DNA of 64,000 nucleotides, from NCBI GenBank assembly GCA_022457155.1, contig JAJGOT010000290.1:978001-1042000 (forward strand). Reading direction: 5' to 3'. The notes under the pieces were generated by a model. That model was not told the origin of the DNA and ran no database searches. It saw nothing but the letters and a program-made list of their open reading frames with translations. The translations under genes were made by a program, and so were the position numbers. Source of the stretch: Cladopsammia gracilis. Taxonomy: Eukaryota; Cnidaria; Anthozoa; Scleractinia; Dendrophylliidae. Positions 30,609 to 41,300 of this stretch are shown here, in pieces. Numbering within the stretch: position 1 is the first letter of the stretch; every line of letters begins with the position of its first letter.

Positions 30609-31831
30609 GGTGCATTACCTGGTTGATTGTAACATCAGTCATGCCTTTACAAAAACAAAGAAATAACAAACAAAAGCAAACAAAGGGCATGTCAATGCCT
30701 TGCACGTACAACACAGTAGAGAAATCGTTCAAGTGCAGATATTGCGATAAGTACTTAAGCGGGTCATCAAATTGCAAGAAACATGAGAAAATTCATACAG
30801 GGAAAAAACCTCATAAGTGCAAATATTGCGACAAATGCTTTCGTTATCTATCAAATTGCAAGATACATGAGCGAATTCACACAGGAGAGAAACCTTATAA
30901 GTGCAAGTATTGTAATAAGTGCTTTGGCAATCAATCAGCTTGCAAGATACATGAGCGAATTCACACAGGAGAGAAACCTTATCAGTGCAAGTATTGTGAT
31001 AAGCAGTTTAGCGATCCATCAGCTTGCAACAGACATGAGCAAATTCACACAGGAGTGAAGCCTAAAAAGTGCAAGTATTGCGATATGTGCTTTGGTGATC
31101 TATCAGCTTGCAAGAGTCACGAGCGAATCCACACAGGAGAAAAACCTTATCAGTGCACATATTGTGATAAGCGGTTTTACCATTCATCAGATTGCAAGAC
31201 ACATGAACGAATTCACACAGGAGAAAAACGTTATCAGTGCACATATTGTGATAAATGTTTTCGTCAACTATCATCTTGCAAGAGACACAAGCTAATTCAC
31301 ACCAAAGAGAAACCTTATCAGTGCAAGTATTGTGATAAGCGGTTTTACCATTCATCAGGTTGCAAGACACATGAACGAATTCACACAGGAGAAAAACCTT
31401 ATCAGTGCAAGTATTGTGATAAGCAGTTTTGCCATTTAACACGTTGCAAGACACACGGACGAATTCACACAGGAGAAAAACCTTATCAATGCAAGTATTG
31501 TGATAAGCGGTTTAGCCAGTCATCAGATTGCAAGACACATGAACGAATTCACACAGGAGAAAAACCTTATCAGTGTAAGTATTGTGATAAGTGCTTTACC
31601 CAGTTATCTAATTGCAAGAAACATGAACAAATTCACAGAAGAGTAAAAATTTATGATATGTACAAAGATGAAGACGCTCACTCAGGAGAGAATGAGCCTC
31701 AACTGTTATCTTCAACTGCTGAACACAGTGCAAACCATTCATTCGCATTCAGCTGTTGGATTTGTCAAGAGGAATTAAGAAGTCAGGAGCTTCTTATGGA
31801 ACACTATGATAATCACATGATTCTGGAGTGA
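30609..31831 (+). CDS. C2H2 zinc-finger protein, 12-finger terminal exon
   Basis: This is a tandem paralogue of 24662-26683, about 4 kb downstream. The exon follows a TTTCTAG acceptor; the first good ATG is at 30641. It has 11 tandem fingers (CKYCDKxFxxxSxCKxHERIH) joined mostly by HTGEKPYQ linkers, and then the same isolated C-terminal finger (CWIC..HYDNH), ending in the identical residues EHYDNHMILE. Unlike gene 1, its fingers are diverse at the base-contacting positions, as expected for a factor with a specific target. Probably a nuclear DNA-binding regulator; target unknown. Confidence 0.86.
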
Positions 31832-31934
31832 CACTGGATTCTGGAGCATTCAACAATGGAGCATTTTAATGTTAAAAATATCAGGATCATCTGTTGTATC
31901 AGTTTAAGACAATATTATCAACAATAAGATTAAA

Positions 31935-32623
31935 GTGCCTATGAAATGAAATTTTCGACCCATTTTTTATAGTAAAAAATTGAAGTCCATGTTCCACTGA
32001 TTCATAATTTTCCAATTTAAGTTATGGTCATGCGCACAATCTTAATTTTTTTCTTACCTCAAAGTTGGCCTATTTGAACCAAAAATGTGCGGCCAAAATA
32101 TCCAAATTAGAACTTGTGACGTCAACAGTTGTGCAGACTTTCATAGTCAACATGGTAATCAAAATTCATCGTCGTGGGACATTTCCAACTGAGGAAAACT
32201 GCAAAAAAATAGCTAAAAAAGTGGTTTGTTTACAAGAAATACTGAAGTGTCTGAAAGCCACACTGTATTTTTCCACAACTGATGACATCACCATGTTATT
32301 TGCTTCTGCTTCTGTTTTTCTGCTGTAAGGATCAATTTATTGTTTCTTTTTTATTCACTTCAAGTATTAATACTGATCTAGGTCTGTAAACTCAGATCCG
32401 GCCATTCTCAACGGTTTGTTGCAGTGATCATGCATTCCATGTTTCTTTTTTTAATAGTTCCGTCCCCAGGACATGAAAAGTTCATTTTTGACCAACTTTG
32501 GACGTCCCAAAAAATACTTTTCGTTGCTTGGCTATAACTTAAATTGGAAAATTTGAATCAGTGGAACATGGACTTCAATTTTTTAGTATAAGAAACAGGT
32601 CGAAAATTTCATTTCATAGGCAC
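31935..32623. mobile_element. Foldback element inserted at TTAA in the 3' flank of zinc-finger gene 2
   Basis: GTGCCTATGAAATGAAATTTTCGACC and its inverse bound the element, and the pairing extends about 95 bp inward (GAAGTCCATGTTCCACTGATTC). TTAAA flanks both sides. The matching place in gene 1 (near 26792) reads AAGATTAAGTTGCC and is empty, which proves the boundaries. A TTAA target suggests a piggyBac- or Kolobok-type source. Confidence 0.82.
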
Positions 32624-32865
32624 TTAAAGTTCCCCTGGTCAATGCTTTCTATTGGGCAAGTATCATTGATGTTATTGCTTTTATTTTAAACCACAAAAAT
32701 AATTTATTCAAAACATTTTATGCATTATTGTGTAAGAAATAGAGTGATTGGTTTGATCCCAACATCAGGTTAAATCATTTTTTTTAACTATTAATAGTTA
32801 TTTCCATTGAGCCTCATTATTGTTACTGTTATGATTTTGAGGCATTACAGTGTGTTGCGCCTTAC

Positions 32866-33175
32866 CACGAGCCCTGAGGGGGGACTCTCATATAAAAATG
32901 ACGGGGTGCTAGTTGTACCTTTTAAGGATCAAAATTTGTACATTAGTAATGCTAAGGGTGCTAAAATTGAAAATGACCACCATTAGAATTATTGCAGTAC
33001 ATTTTAGGATATAAAGCCGAAAAATATGACAGAATACGACTTGTTGTTTTAAATCATCAAACAAAATTCTGGTACCTTTTAGGTTGCTTTTCGAGGATTT
33101 CCGATGAGCACCCCGTCATTTTTACATGGGAGTCAACCCCCCCCCCCACCCCCCCCCCCCCCCGGGCCGTGAGCA
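32866..33175. repeat. Foldback with poly-C loop side
   Basis: GAGCCCTGAGGGGGGACTC..TAAAAATGACGGGGTGCT is inverted at 33104-33175 (AGCACCCCGTCATTTTTA..GAGTCAACCCCC..GGGCC). A long C-rich run (33130-33163) is likely length-variable. Confidence 0.7.
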
Positions 33176-34453
33176 CCCAACAAACTTTTTTACAAGTTAG
33201 CCAATCAGAGAGTGTGAATTCAGTTGACAGGCACGTGATGGGCAGGTGACAGGCACGCCTCCTCGCAAAGTTGAGCACGATGGAATATGACCTTGTCACT
33301 TCATGTTTTATCACAGGAGTTGATACGAAGATTGTATTCACTTTACCGCTTCACACGTGTCCGCAGTAATGAAAATGATTATAAGAAATAGCTGCTCACG
33401 GTAAGGCGTGTCCCACTGTAATTCCATTTCATCAAAATTAATTCCATTTCGTCAAAATTCTCTACTTGCACAATACCATAATACACCGCTTCTACCCCCC
33501 ACTTGGGACATCTTCATGTCCCAGGAGAAATTGCAAACAATGATTATGCAAAATTTTGGGGGTAAAAGAGGTGTATTATGGGATTTACAACAACAACAAC
33601 AACAATTTATTTACAAATAATAAAACAAATTATATTAGCAACCCACAAATAACTAAAGTTAATCGTGGCGGGTTGCTGCACACTAAACAATTACAGGAGC
33701 TCACTATAAAATAATTGACAGATTTGTGCAAGTAGAGAATATATTTTTTAATTGTTTGTTAATAAATGAAATTCCTGGTGCAGCTTGTTTGGTCTCGTTT
33801 ATTAAAGTTTCTACTAGCATATGAAAAATTTTGGAAAAGCAGTTGTAGTCACTACTTAACCTAAGATTTCAAACCCTTTAAGTGGTTCACTTGGCACGAA
33901 GCTCTTTAAAATCTCTCACGAAGCTCTATTGTTTTCAGGGTTTGGTTCCATCGCTACGTTGTTTGTTCTAATATTTTCTCCGCCAATCCTGTAGAGCGAT
34001 TTTAGAGCTTACAGGCGGCCCGTTCCCGTTCCCGTTCCCGTTCCCGTTCCCCCTTTTCTTGGTACGAAAATCAGAAAGTTTAATGTTGTGTATGGAGAGG
34101 TTGGGTGGCGAAGAGAGTTGGTGCTAGAACCATAGCAGTGCCGGTGTCACAGTGATATGTGCTCCACCGAACACACATCACTAGTGATATGTGTTTCCCC
34201 TCAAAGATGGCGGCCAGTGTTATGTGTTTCCCCTACCCCCCTCCCCTCCAAAGATCAAATTCCCGCACAAATTATGCTTTTCGCTGCAAGGACAAATTCT
34301 TGGAACTAAATAAAAATAACACGATTTGCTTTTGGAATCTTGGTACGAATTTCCGAGGAAGTTACTATAAGCGATAAGCAGTCGTGGATGCATAGATCAC
34401 TCGAATAATCGGTATGCTGTTATTGTTACGCTCACGTTTTTCAGCGGTGTTTA
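33176..34453. repeat. Mixed small repeats, no gene
   Basis: CACGGTAAGGCG (33396) inverts CGCCTTACCACG (32864). ATTCTCTACTTGCACAA (33459) is inverted at 33724-33740, bounding a small element with an inner TAATACACC/GGTGTATTA pair. ACAACA repeats stand at 33588-33606, and a CCCGTT hexamer array at 34018-34052. Confidence 0.55.
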
Positions 34454-34724
34454 AAGCTTGGTTCCCACAAGCGACGTAAGTGGAATCGGAATCGTAAGAA
34501 CCTTACGATCCAGTGGAAATCAAAACGACGGAAGCGGATAGTAAGCGACGGAAGCAGAAGCGGAATCGGAAGAAAAAGGAAACCTTCTGATCATTCCGAT
34601 TCCGATTCCGTCGCGCTTCCGATTCCGATTGCGACTCCGTTTTTTATTTCCACTAGAACGTAAGGCTTCTTACGCTTCCGACTCCGACTCCGCTTCCGAT
34701 TACGTCGTTAGTGGGAACCAGCCC
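34454..34724. mobile_element. Harbinger-like MITE, second family
   Basis: GCTTGGTTCCCACAAGCGACGTAA and, inverted, GGGCTGGTTCCCACTAACGACGTAA form imperfect ends with TTA on each side (34451-34453, 34725-34727). The interior is dense in CGGAATCGGAA/TTCCGATTCCG blocks facing each other. Non-coding. Confidence 0.65.
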
Positions 34725-34727
34725 TTA

Positions 34728-35231
34728 AATACTGTCAACAGCTGTATCAACAGTTTGAGAGTATATTTGACTTCAGCGAAGATTTTTTATGCCGTGTGTA
34801 TCGGAACGTCCAGGATTCATGTCAGTCATGACCTTGTAGTGATCATACCGTGGCAATCTCCAAATGTGCGGCCTCAAGTACAAGGGACAATGCCTATAAT
34901 TACTCAGTTATCTTACAACTAATGGAAATTTTGTCGCAGTATTCACATAGCCGAATAGCAACAAAAACTGAGGGAAAGTATCAGTCAAGAAGTGATATGT
35001 AGTAAATGTGTTTTCCCCTTAAGCATTGTCTAGTCATGTCTAGTGTTGACCGATTTATTCGTGTTTGAAGCACTTATCACTGCTTCAGTCCTTCTTGTGA
35101 TATGTGTTTCCTCCTCAAGCATCGTCTATCGTTGACCGATTTATTCGTGTTTGATTTTCACACATGGTAAAACGTATTAAGGATAGGCATACCATTGTTT
35201 TCGAGGGTATTTTTAGTGGATGGCATTAAAA
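34728..35231. other. No gene; scattered GTGATATGTGTTTCC motif
   Basis: AGTGATATGTGTTTCCCCTC-like motifs at about 34177, 34993 and 35097, and two copies of TTGACCGATTTATTCGTGTTTGA (35046, 35134), indicate degraded tandem or dispersed repeats. Confidence 0.45.
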
Positions 35232-35965
35232 AGAACCAGCTTGCGGGAAAAGTAGGTTTAAAGAACAATATAGAGAAGACCAAGGTTTTGAGGTACAATC
35301 CTAGAAGACCAGCTAGATCCATTAACAATCGGAGAGAGAAGTAAAAGATGTAGAGAGCTTTGTATGTATCTTGGTGCCAAGGTTGATAAGCAAGGTGGTG
35401 CAGCCAGAGATATTAGAGCACGAATAGGGAAAGCAAGAGCAGCTTTTAACAAGCTTAACAAAGTATGAAAAAGTAGCCTCGTCAGTCAAAAGACAAAGGT
35501 CACAATCTTCAAAACCAATGTAGTTGCCGTTCTACTCTATGGTTGTGAGACGTGGATGACCAAAGAGAATGAATACAAGCTAAACGTCTTCCAGAATAAA
35601 TGCTTAAGGAAAATCCTGAAGGTTTACTGGCCGATGAAGATCAGTATTGATGAGATTAGAGAAAGATCAGGTACGAGGACAATTGACGAGCAACTAAGAA
35701 CCAGACGATGGAAATAGTTAGGTCACAGTTTAAGAATGTCATCGGACAAAAAACCCCAAGATTGCACTAACATGGGCACCCGAAGGCAAGCGAAAAAAAA
35801 GGACGGCGGAGAACGGTGAATAAAGAAAGGGAACATCTCGGATTTAAGACCAGGAGAGAGGCAGAGGTTGCAGCCAAAGACAAAGTGGCTTGGAAGAAGA
35901 GGATCAATGGCCCCATATTCCACGAGGAAAGAAGGGAACAAGGGAAACACATCACTGCCCAAGTC
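35232..35965 (+). mobile_element. Non-LTR retrotransposon fragment (C-terminal region)
   Basis: Broken frames read YLGAKVDKQGGAARDIRARIGKA, AVLLYGCETW, NKCLRKILKVYWPMKIS and RRWKWLGH-like motifs. This is the usual order of the RT C-terminal region in a family different from the 3.3-6.97 kb element. Stops and shifts are frequent; only the 3' part is kept. Confidence 0.75.
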
Positions 35966-35975
35966 CGGCATCTTA

Positions 35976-36117
35976 TTAGAGTGATTTTCCTCAGACCGTG
36001 AAATAGTTAGTACACTGGTAGAGGTTATTTTATTTCCATTGTTTTCATTTGTGTCTATTTGACTGTCATACACTAACTACTAGAAACTGTTTCACGATCT
36101 GAGGAAAATCACTCTAA
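35976..36117. mobile_element. Small foldback MITE, family A copy 2
   Basis: TTAGAGTGATTTTCCTCAGA..CGTGAAATAGTTAGT pairs with ACTAACTAC..TTTCACG..CTGAGGAAAATCACTCTAA. The middle matches the copy at 7134-7282. It separates two unrelated non-LTR fragments. Confidence 0.75.
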
Positions 36118-36715
36118 TCAAAGTTTATAATAGCCTTGTTCAGCTCACTTTGATTATTGCAGTGTGGTGTGGGGAAACTGTAACAAGGCTTCAAAATCGC
36201 ACAGCCCGCATTTTAATGTGTGCGAGCTACGATACTAATTTGGATGATGTGTTCTGGGCATTGGGGTGGCGTAAACTCTGTCATCACAGTGAGATTAGAA
36301 AATAAATCTATCATGATGTATAAGACCTTACATGGGATGACACCAGAATATCTACGATCAAGATTTGTTTATCGCGACAACGCGAATGCTTATCGTTTAA
36401 GGAATACCGAAAACAAACTAGTTCTTCCACAACCTCGCACTGATTATCTGAAGAGACGTTTTTCGTACAGTGGAGCTCAGTTGTGGACTTTCTTAAGCGA
36501 GTTTAAGACAAAACTAAGTCGTCATAGTTTTTAAGTAAAAAGTTATAAGTATATTTGTGAACACGGCCTCCATGAAAAGTAGTTTTTATTTTTTATATGT
36601 TTTACCTCTCACTGTTTGTAGTTAGGAAGATAGGTAGCCAGCTGATTATGATAAATAAGCTGATGGAAATACCGTGTACAAATAAAGTTATCTATTCTAT
36701 TTTATTATATTCTAT
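36118..36715 (+). mobile_element. Non-LTR retrotransposon 3' fragment (L2/CR1-like)
   Basis: Frames read LQNRTARILMCASYDTN, SIMMYKTLHGMTPEYL, YRLRNTENKLVLPQPRTDYLKRRF and SYSGAQLW, the closing domain of an L2/CR1-like RT. A 3' UTR and a TTCTATTCTATTTTATT-type tail (36690-36715) follow. Truncated at the 5' end. Confidence 0.78.
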
Positions 36716-36796
36716 TCGCCATTTTAAACATTTCTGACCTGTTACGGTTGTCTAATTGTTGCATACGAAATAACGTCAATCGTAACATGTCATAAA

Positions 36797-37229
36797 TAGT
36801 AAAGAAGTATTTTTCGTTTGTCTCACGATGTACTCACTTCCGATGTGGATCGCGACGTTTCGACTGCATACTGCTAGTCTTCTTCAGGCGATGGGGTCGA
36901 CTGGTTACGCGTCACCTTATGAAGCACGATGCTCTGCTGTGATTGGTTGGTTTTTCAACAGCTGTGACTGGCGCATTTTTGATCCTCGTTGTTTCGGCGA
37001 ATTGTTCCCTCGTAGTCGTACGACTACGGACCGCCGAGGGAACAATTCGCCGAAACAACGAGGATCAAAAATGCGCCAGTCACAGCTGTTGAAAAACCAA
37101 CCAATCACAGCAGAGCATCGTGCTTCAAAAGGTGACGCGTAACCAGTCGACCCCATCGCCTGAAGAAGACTAGCAGTATGCATCGGAAGTGACTACATCG
37201 TAACACAAACGAAAAATACTTCTTTACTA
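36797..37229. repeat. Large foldback with about 205-bp arms
   Basis: The left arm (36797-37012) and the right arm (about 37029-37229) are near-perfect inverted copies around TAGTCGTACGACTA. The outer ends read AGTAAAGAAGTATTTTTCG. Relative to the left arm, the right arm lacks about 20 bp, which removes part of the hammerhead core described separately. Confidence 0.88.
36849..36893 (-). ncRNA. Hammerhead ribozyme in the left foldback arm
   Basis: On the minus strand CTGAAGA (36887-36881; position 7 may be any base) is followed by stem II GACT-loop-AGTC, GAAA (36861-36858), a palindromic stem III ACGT and cleavage residue C17 (36854). GCGAT (36853-36849) then pairs with ATCGC (36892-36888) as stem I. 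All invariant core bases are present. Predicted cut between 36854 and 36853. Type I hammerheads like this are known from metazoan retrozymes and PLEs. Confidence 0.7.
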
Positions 37230-38399
37230 GTGTGTTCACCACGATGAACAACAACAACCCTTTTTACGATGTCATAAATATTAAAAATGGCAACGCGCGG
37301 GAAATTTAAAAGCGATATTCAGATCCATTTTTTGTACACTGAAAAAAATATTTCCATTTGTTGTTAAAATAATCGAAATTTCGACTTCTTTTCAAACCAT
37401 TTAACTTCAGTTTGTTATGAAAATGGAGGTTCCCTTTAAAAACTCTGATAAACTCGCAAACTTTGATTTGATTTTGATTTGCATTTTTTTTTAACAATGC
37501 TGTATCGTTTTCGATGTTTTTCGTTTTCGCGTATCTAATTCTAAGTGAGTAACATTAATCTGAAAACTATCTTGTTCCCCGTAAGTTTTTTCTCTGGCCA
37601 ATCTATTAAGGGAATCGGCGAAAAACAATATAGCATAATAAACAAATGAATACCATAAATAGTTTCTTTTAATGCCTAATCTATCGAAAAAGGCGGTAAC
37701 GGCATTTTTTACATGAAAAAAGATGGTGAAAAAAAGGGGGGGGGGGAGGGGGGTTAAAATCCAAATAAACGAAATGAACGATACTAAGAAATACATACTT
37801 TCCAGGATTATTAGTTTTCAAAACCCGTTTAAAATCACTGTAATTCTTTTAGCAAGGAACGAGGCATTCTAAGTAATCCAGCTTTCTGCAATTGGACTTC
37901 GACAGAGGGGTTCTACCCAGGTTTATCTCCTCGCCAAACAACCCCCTCCCCGCTCGGGCTCCTTCCCCATCCCCTCCCCTTAAAAGAGATAAACAACAAC
38001 AAAGTAAAAGCTGTCATGTAATTTATTTTAACTTATGCAAGCCTTACAATATCAATGCTGTTCAAGTTCTGCTTCCCATATCTAAACTGGTTAAAAAAGA
38101 AGATGTATTCTACTCATAACATCAGCTAATTATATAGCACTTAAACTTGCCATTATCCCACCTAATCATCAAAACCGGTAAAGACAAACTAGCTATGCAA
38201 AAAACGTAAACCCGTGAATCAGATGGCAAAATTTTAAACAAAGATCAACTTTCTGGAATATCAGATACATCCTAAGATCACTATTTTGAAAGACAAGAAC
38301 CCAATTAACACGCTTTGTAAGCTATCTATTTAAATTTAGTGTTTAAAACTCCTGCAGCTATGTTTTTTATCTGACGGCATGACGGGCTGCAAAAAGCAT
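37230..38399. other. 3' flank of the galaxin-like gene; no other gene
   Basis: AT-rich sequence with a G-run at 37735-37752. AATAAA on the minus strand near 38020 could serve polyadenylation of the gene upstream on that strand. Confidence 0.45.
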
Positions 38400-41300
38400 C
38401 TATCCGCGTCGGCAAGAAGCCCACTTAGAGATAACACGGCTGTAACAGCACTTGCGGCTCCTTTTGTGGTACATCTTTTTGCCAGCGCAGCATCCATAGG
38501 TCCTCTTGTAGTATGTGTTTTTGCCATTACAGCATCCATACGTCAACGGGTTGTAGCTGTATCGGCCACATTTCTGATACCGTACGCAAGTGGAACTCTT
38601 GGTGATGATGCGGCCATAACAGCATTTTCGGGTCTTCTTGTAGTAGGTGTTTTTGCCATTACAACATCCATGGCTCAATGGGTTGTACCTGTACCGGCCA
38701 CATTTCTGATAACGTACGCAGGTAGAGCTCTTAGCGAAGATGCGGCCATAACAGCATTTCTGGCTTCTCTTGTAGTACCTGCTTCTTCCAGCGCAGCATC
38801 CGTATGTCAATGGGTTGTAGCTATACCGGCCACACTTCTGATAACGTACGCAGGTAGAGCTCTTAGCGAAGATGCGGCCATAACAGCATTTCTGGCTTCT
38901 CTTGTAGTACCTGCTTCTTCCAGCGCAGCATCCGTATGTCAATGGGTTGTAGCTATACCGGCCACATTTCCGATAACGTACGCAGGTAGAGCTCTTAGCG
39001 AAGATGCGGCCATAACAGCATTTCTGGCTTCTCTTGTAGTACCTGCTTCTTCCAGCGCAGCATCCGTATGTCAATGGGTTGTAGCTATACCGGCCACATT
39101 TCCGATAACGTACGCAGGTAGAGCTCTTAGCGAAGATGCGGCCATAACAGCATTTCTGGCTTCTCTTGTAGTACCTGCTTCTTCCAGCGCAGCATCCGTA
39201 TGTCAATGGGTTGTAGCTGTACCGGCCACACTTCTGATAACGTACGCAGGTAGAGCTCTTAGCGAAGATGCGGCCATAACAGCATTTCTGGCTTCTCTTG
39301 TAGTACCTGCTTCTTCCAGCGCAGCATCCGTATGTCAATGGGTTGTAGCTATACCGGCCACATTTCCGATAACGTACGCAGGTAGAGCTCTTAGCGAAGA
39401 TGCGGCCATAACAGCATTTCTGGCTTCTCTTGTAGTACCTGCTTCTTCCAGCGCAGCATCCGTATGTCAATGGGTTGTAGCTATACCGGCCACACTTCTG
39501 ATAACGTACGCAGGTAGAGCTCTTAGCGAAGATGCGGCCATAACAGCATTTCTGGCTTCTCTTGTAGTACCTGCTTCTTCCAGCGCAGCATCCGTATGTC
39601 AATGGGTTGTAGCTATACCGGCCACATTTCCGATAACGTACGCAGGTGGAACTCTTGGCGATGATGCGGCCATAACAGCACTTTCGAGTCTTCTTGTAGT
39701 AGGTGTTTTTGCCATTACAACATCCATGGCTCAATGGGTTGTAGTTATACCGGCCACACTTCTGATAACGTACGCAGGTAGAGCTCTTAGCGAAGATGCG
39801 GCCATAACAGCATTTCTGGCTTCTCTTGTAGTACCTGCTTCTTCCAGCGCAGCATCCGTATGTCAATGGGTTGTAGCTATACCGGCCACATTTCCGATAA
39901 CGTACGCAGGTAGAGCTCTTAGCGAAGATGCGGCCATAACAGCATTTCTGGCTTCTCTTGTAGTACCTGCTTCTTCCAGCGCAGCATCCGTATGTCAATG
40001 GGTTGTAGCTATACCGGCCACACTTCTGATAACGTACGCAGGTAGAGCTCTTAGCGAAGATGCGGCCATAACAGCATTTCTGGCTTCTCTTGTAGTACCT
40101 GCTTCTTCCAGCGCAGCATCCGTATGTCAATGGGTTGTAGCTATACCGGCCACATTTCCGATAACGTACGCAGGTAGAGCTCTTAGCGAAGATGCGGCCA
40201 TAACAGCATTTCTGGCTTCTCTTGTAGTACCTGCTTCTTCCAGCGCAGCATCCGTATGTCAATGGGTTGTAGCTATACCGGCCACACTTCTGATAACGTA
40301 CGCAGGTAGAGCTCTTAGCGAAGATGCGGCCATAACAGCATTTCTGGCTTCTCTTGTAGTACCTGCTTCTTCCAGCGCAGCATCCGTATGTCAATGGGTT
40401 GTAGCTATACCGGCCACATTTCCGATAACGTACGCAGGTGGAACTCTTGGCGATGATGCGGCCATAACAGCACTTTCGAGTCTTCTTGTAGTAGGTGTTT
40501 TTGCCATTACAACATCCATGGCTCAATGGGTTGTAGTTATACCGGCCACATTTCTGATAACGTACGCAGGTAGAGCTCTTAAAGAAGATGCGGCCATAAC
40601 AGCATTTCTGGCTTCTCTTGTAGTACCTGCTTCTTCCAGCGCAGCATCCGTATGTCAATGGGTTGTAGCTATACCGGCCACATTTCCGATAACGTACGCA
40701 GGTAGAGCTCTTAGCGAAGATGCGGCCATAACAGCATTTCTGGCTTCTCTTGTAGTACCTGCTTCTTCCAGCGCAGCATCCGTATGTCAATGGGTTGTAG
40801 CTGTACCGGCCACACTTCTGATAACGTACGCAGGTAGAGCTCTTAGCGAAGATGCGGCCATAACAGCATTTCTGGCTTCTCTTGTAGTACCTGCTTCTTC
40901 CAGCGCAGCATCCGTATGTCAATGGGTTGTAGCTGTACCGGCCACACTTCTGATAACGTACGCAGGTAGAGCTCTTAGCGAAGATGCGGCCATAACAGCA
41001 TTTCTGGCTTCTCTTGTAGTACCTGCTTCTTCCAGCGCAGCATCCGTATGTCAATGGGTTGTAGCTATACCGGCCACACTTCTGATAACGTACGCAGGTA
41101 GAGCTCTTAGCGAAGATGCGGCCATAACAGCATTTCTGGCTTCTCTTGTAGTACCTGCTTCTTCCAGCGCAGCATCCGTATGTCAATGGGTTGTAGCTAT
41201 ACCGGCCACATTTCCGATAACGTACGCAGGTAGAGCTCTTAGCGAAGATGCGGCCATAACAGCATTTCTGGCTTCTCTTGTAGTACCTGCTTCTTCCAGC

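Noticed and set aside
37020..37200. A second hammerhead in the right arm of the 37-kb foldback
   Set aside because: The right arm lacks the 20 bp holding GAAA and the cleavage site, so the core is incomplete.
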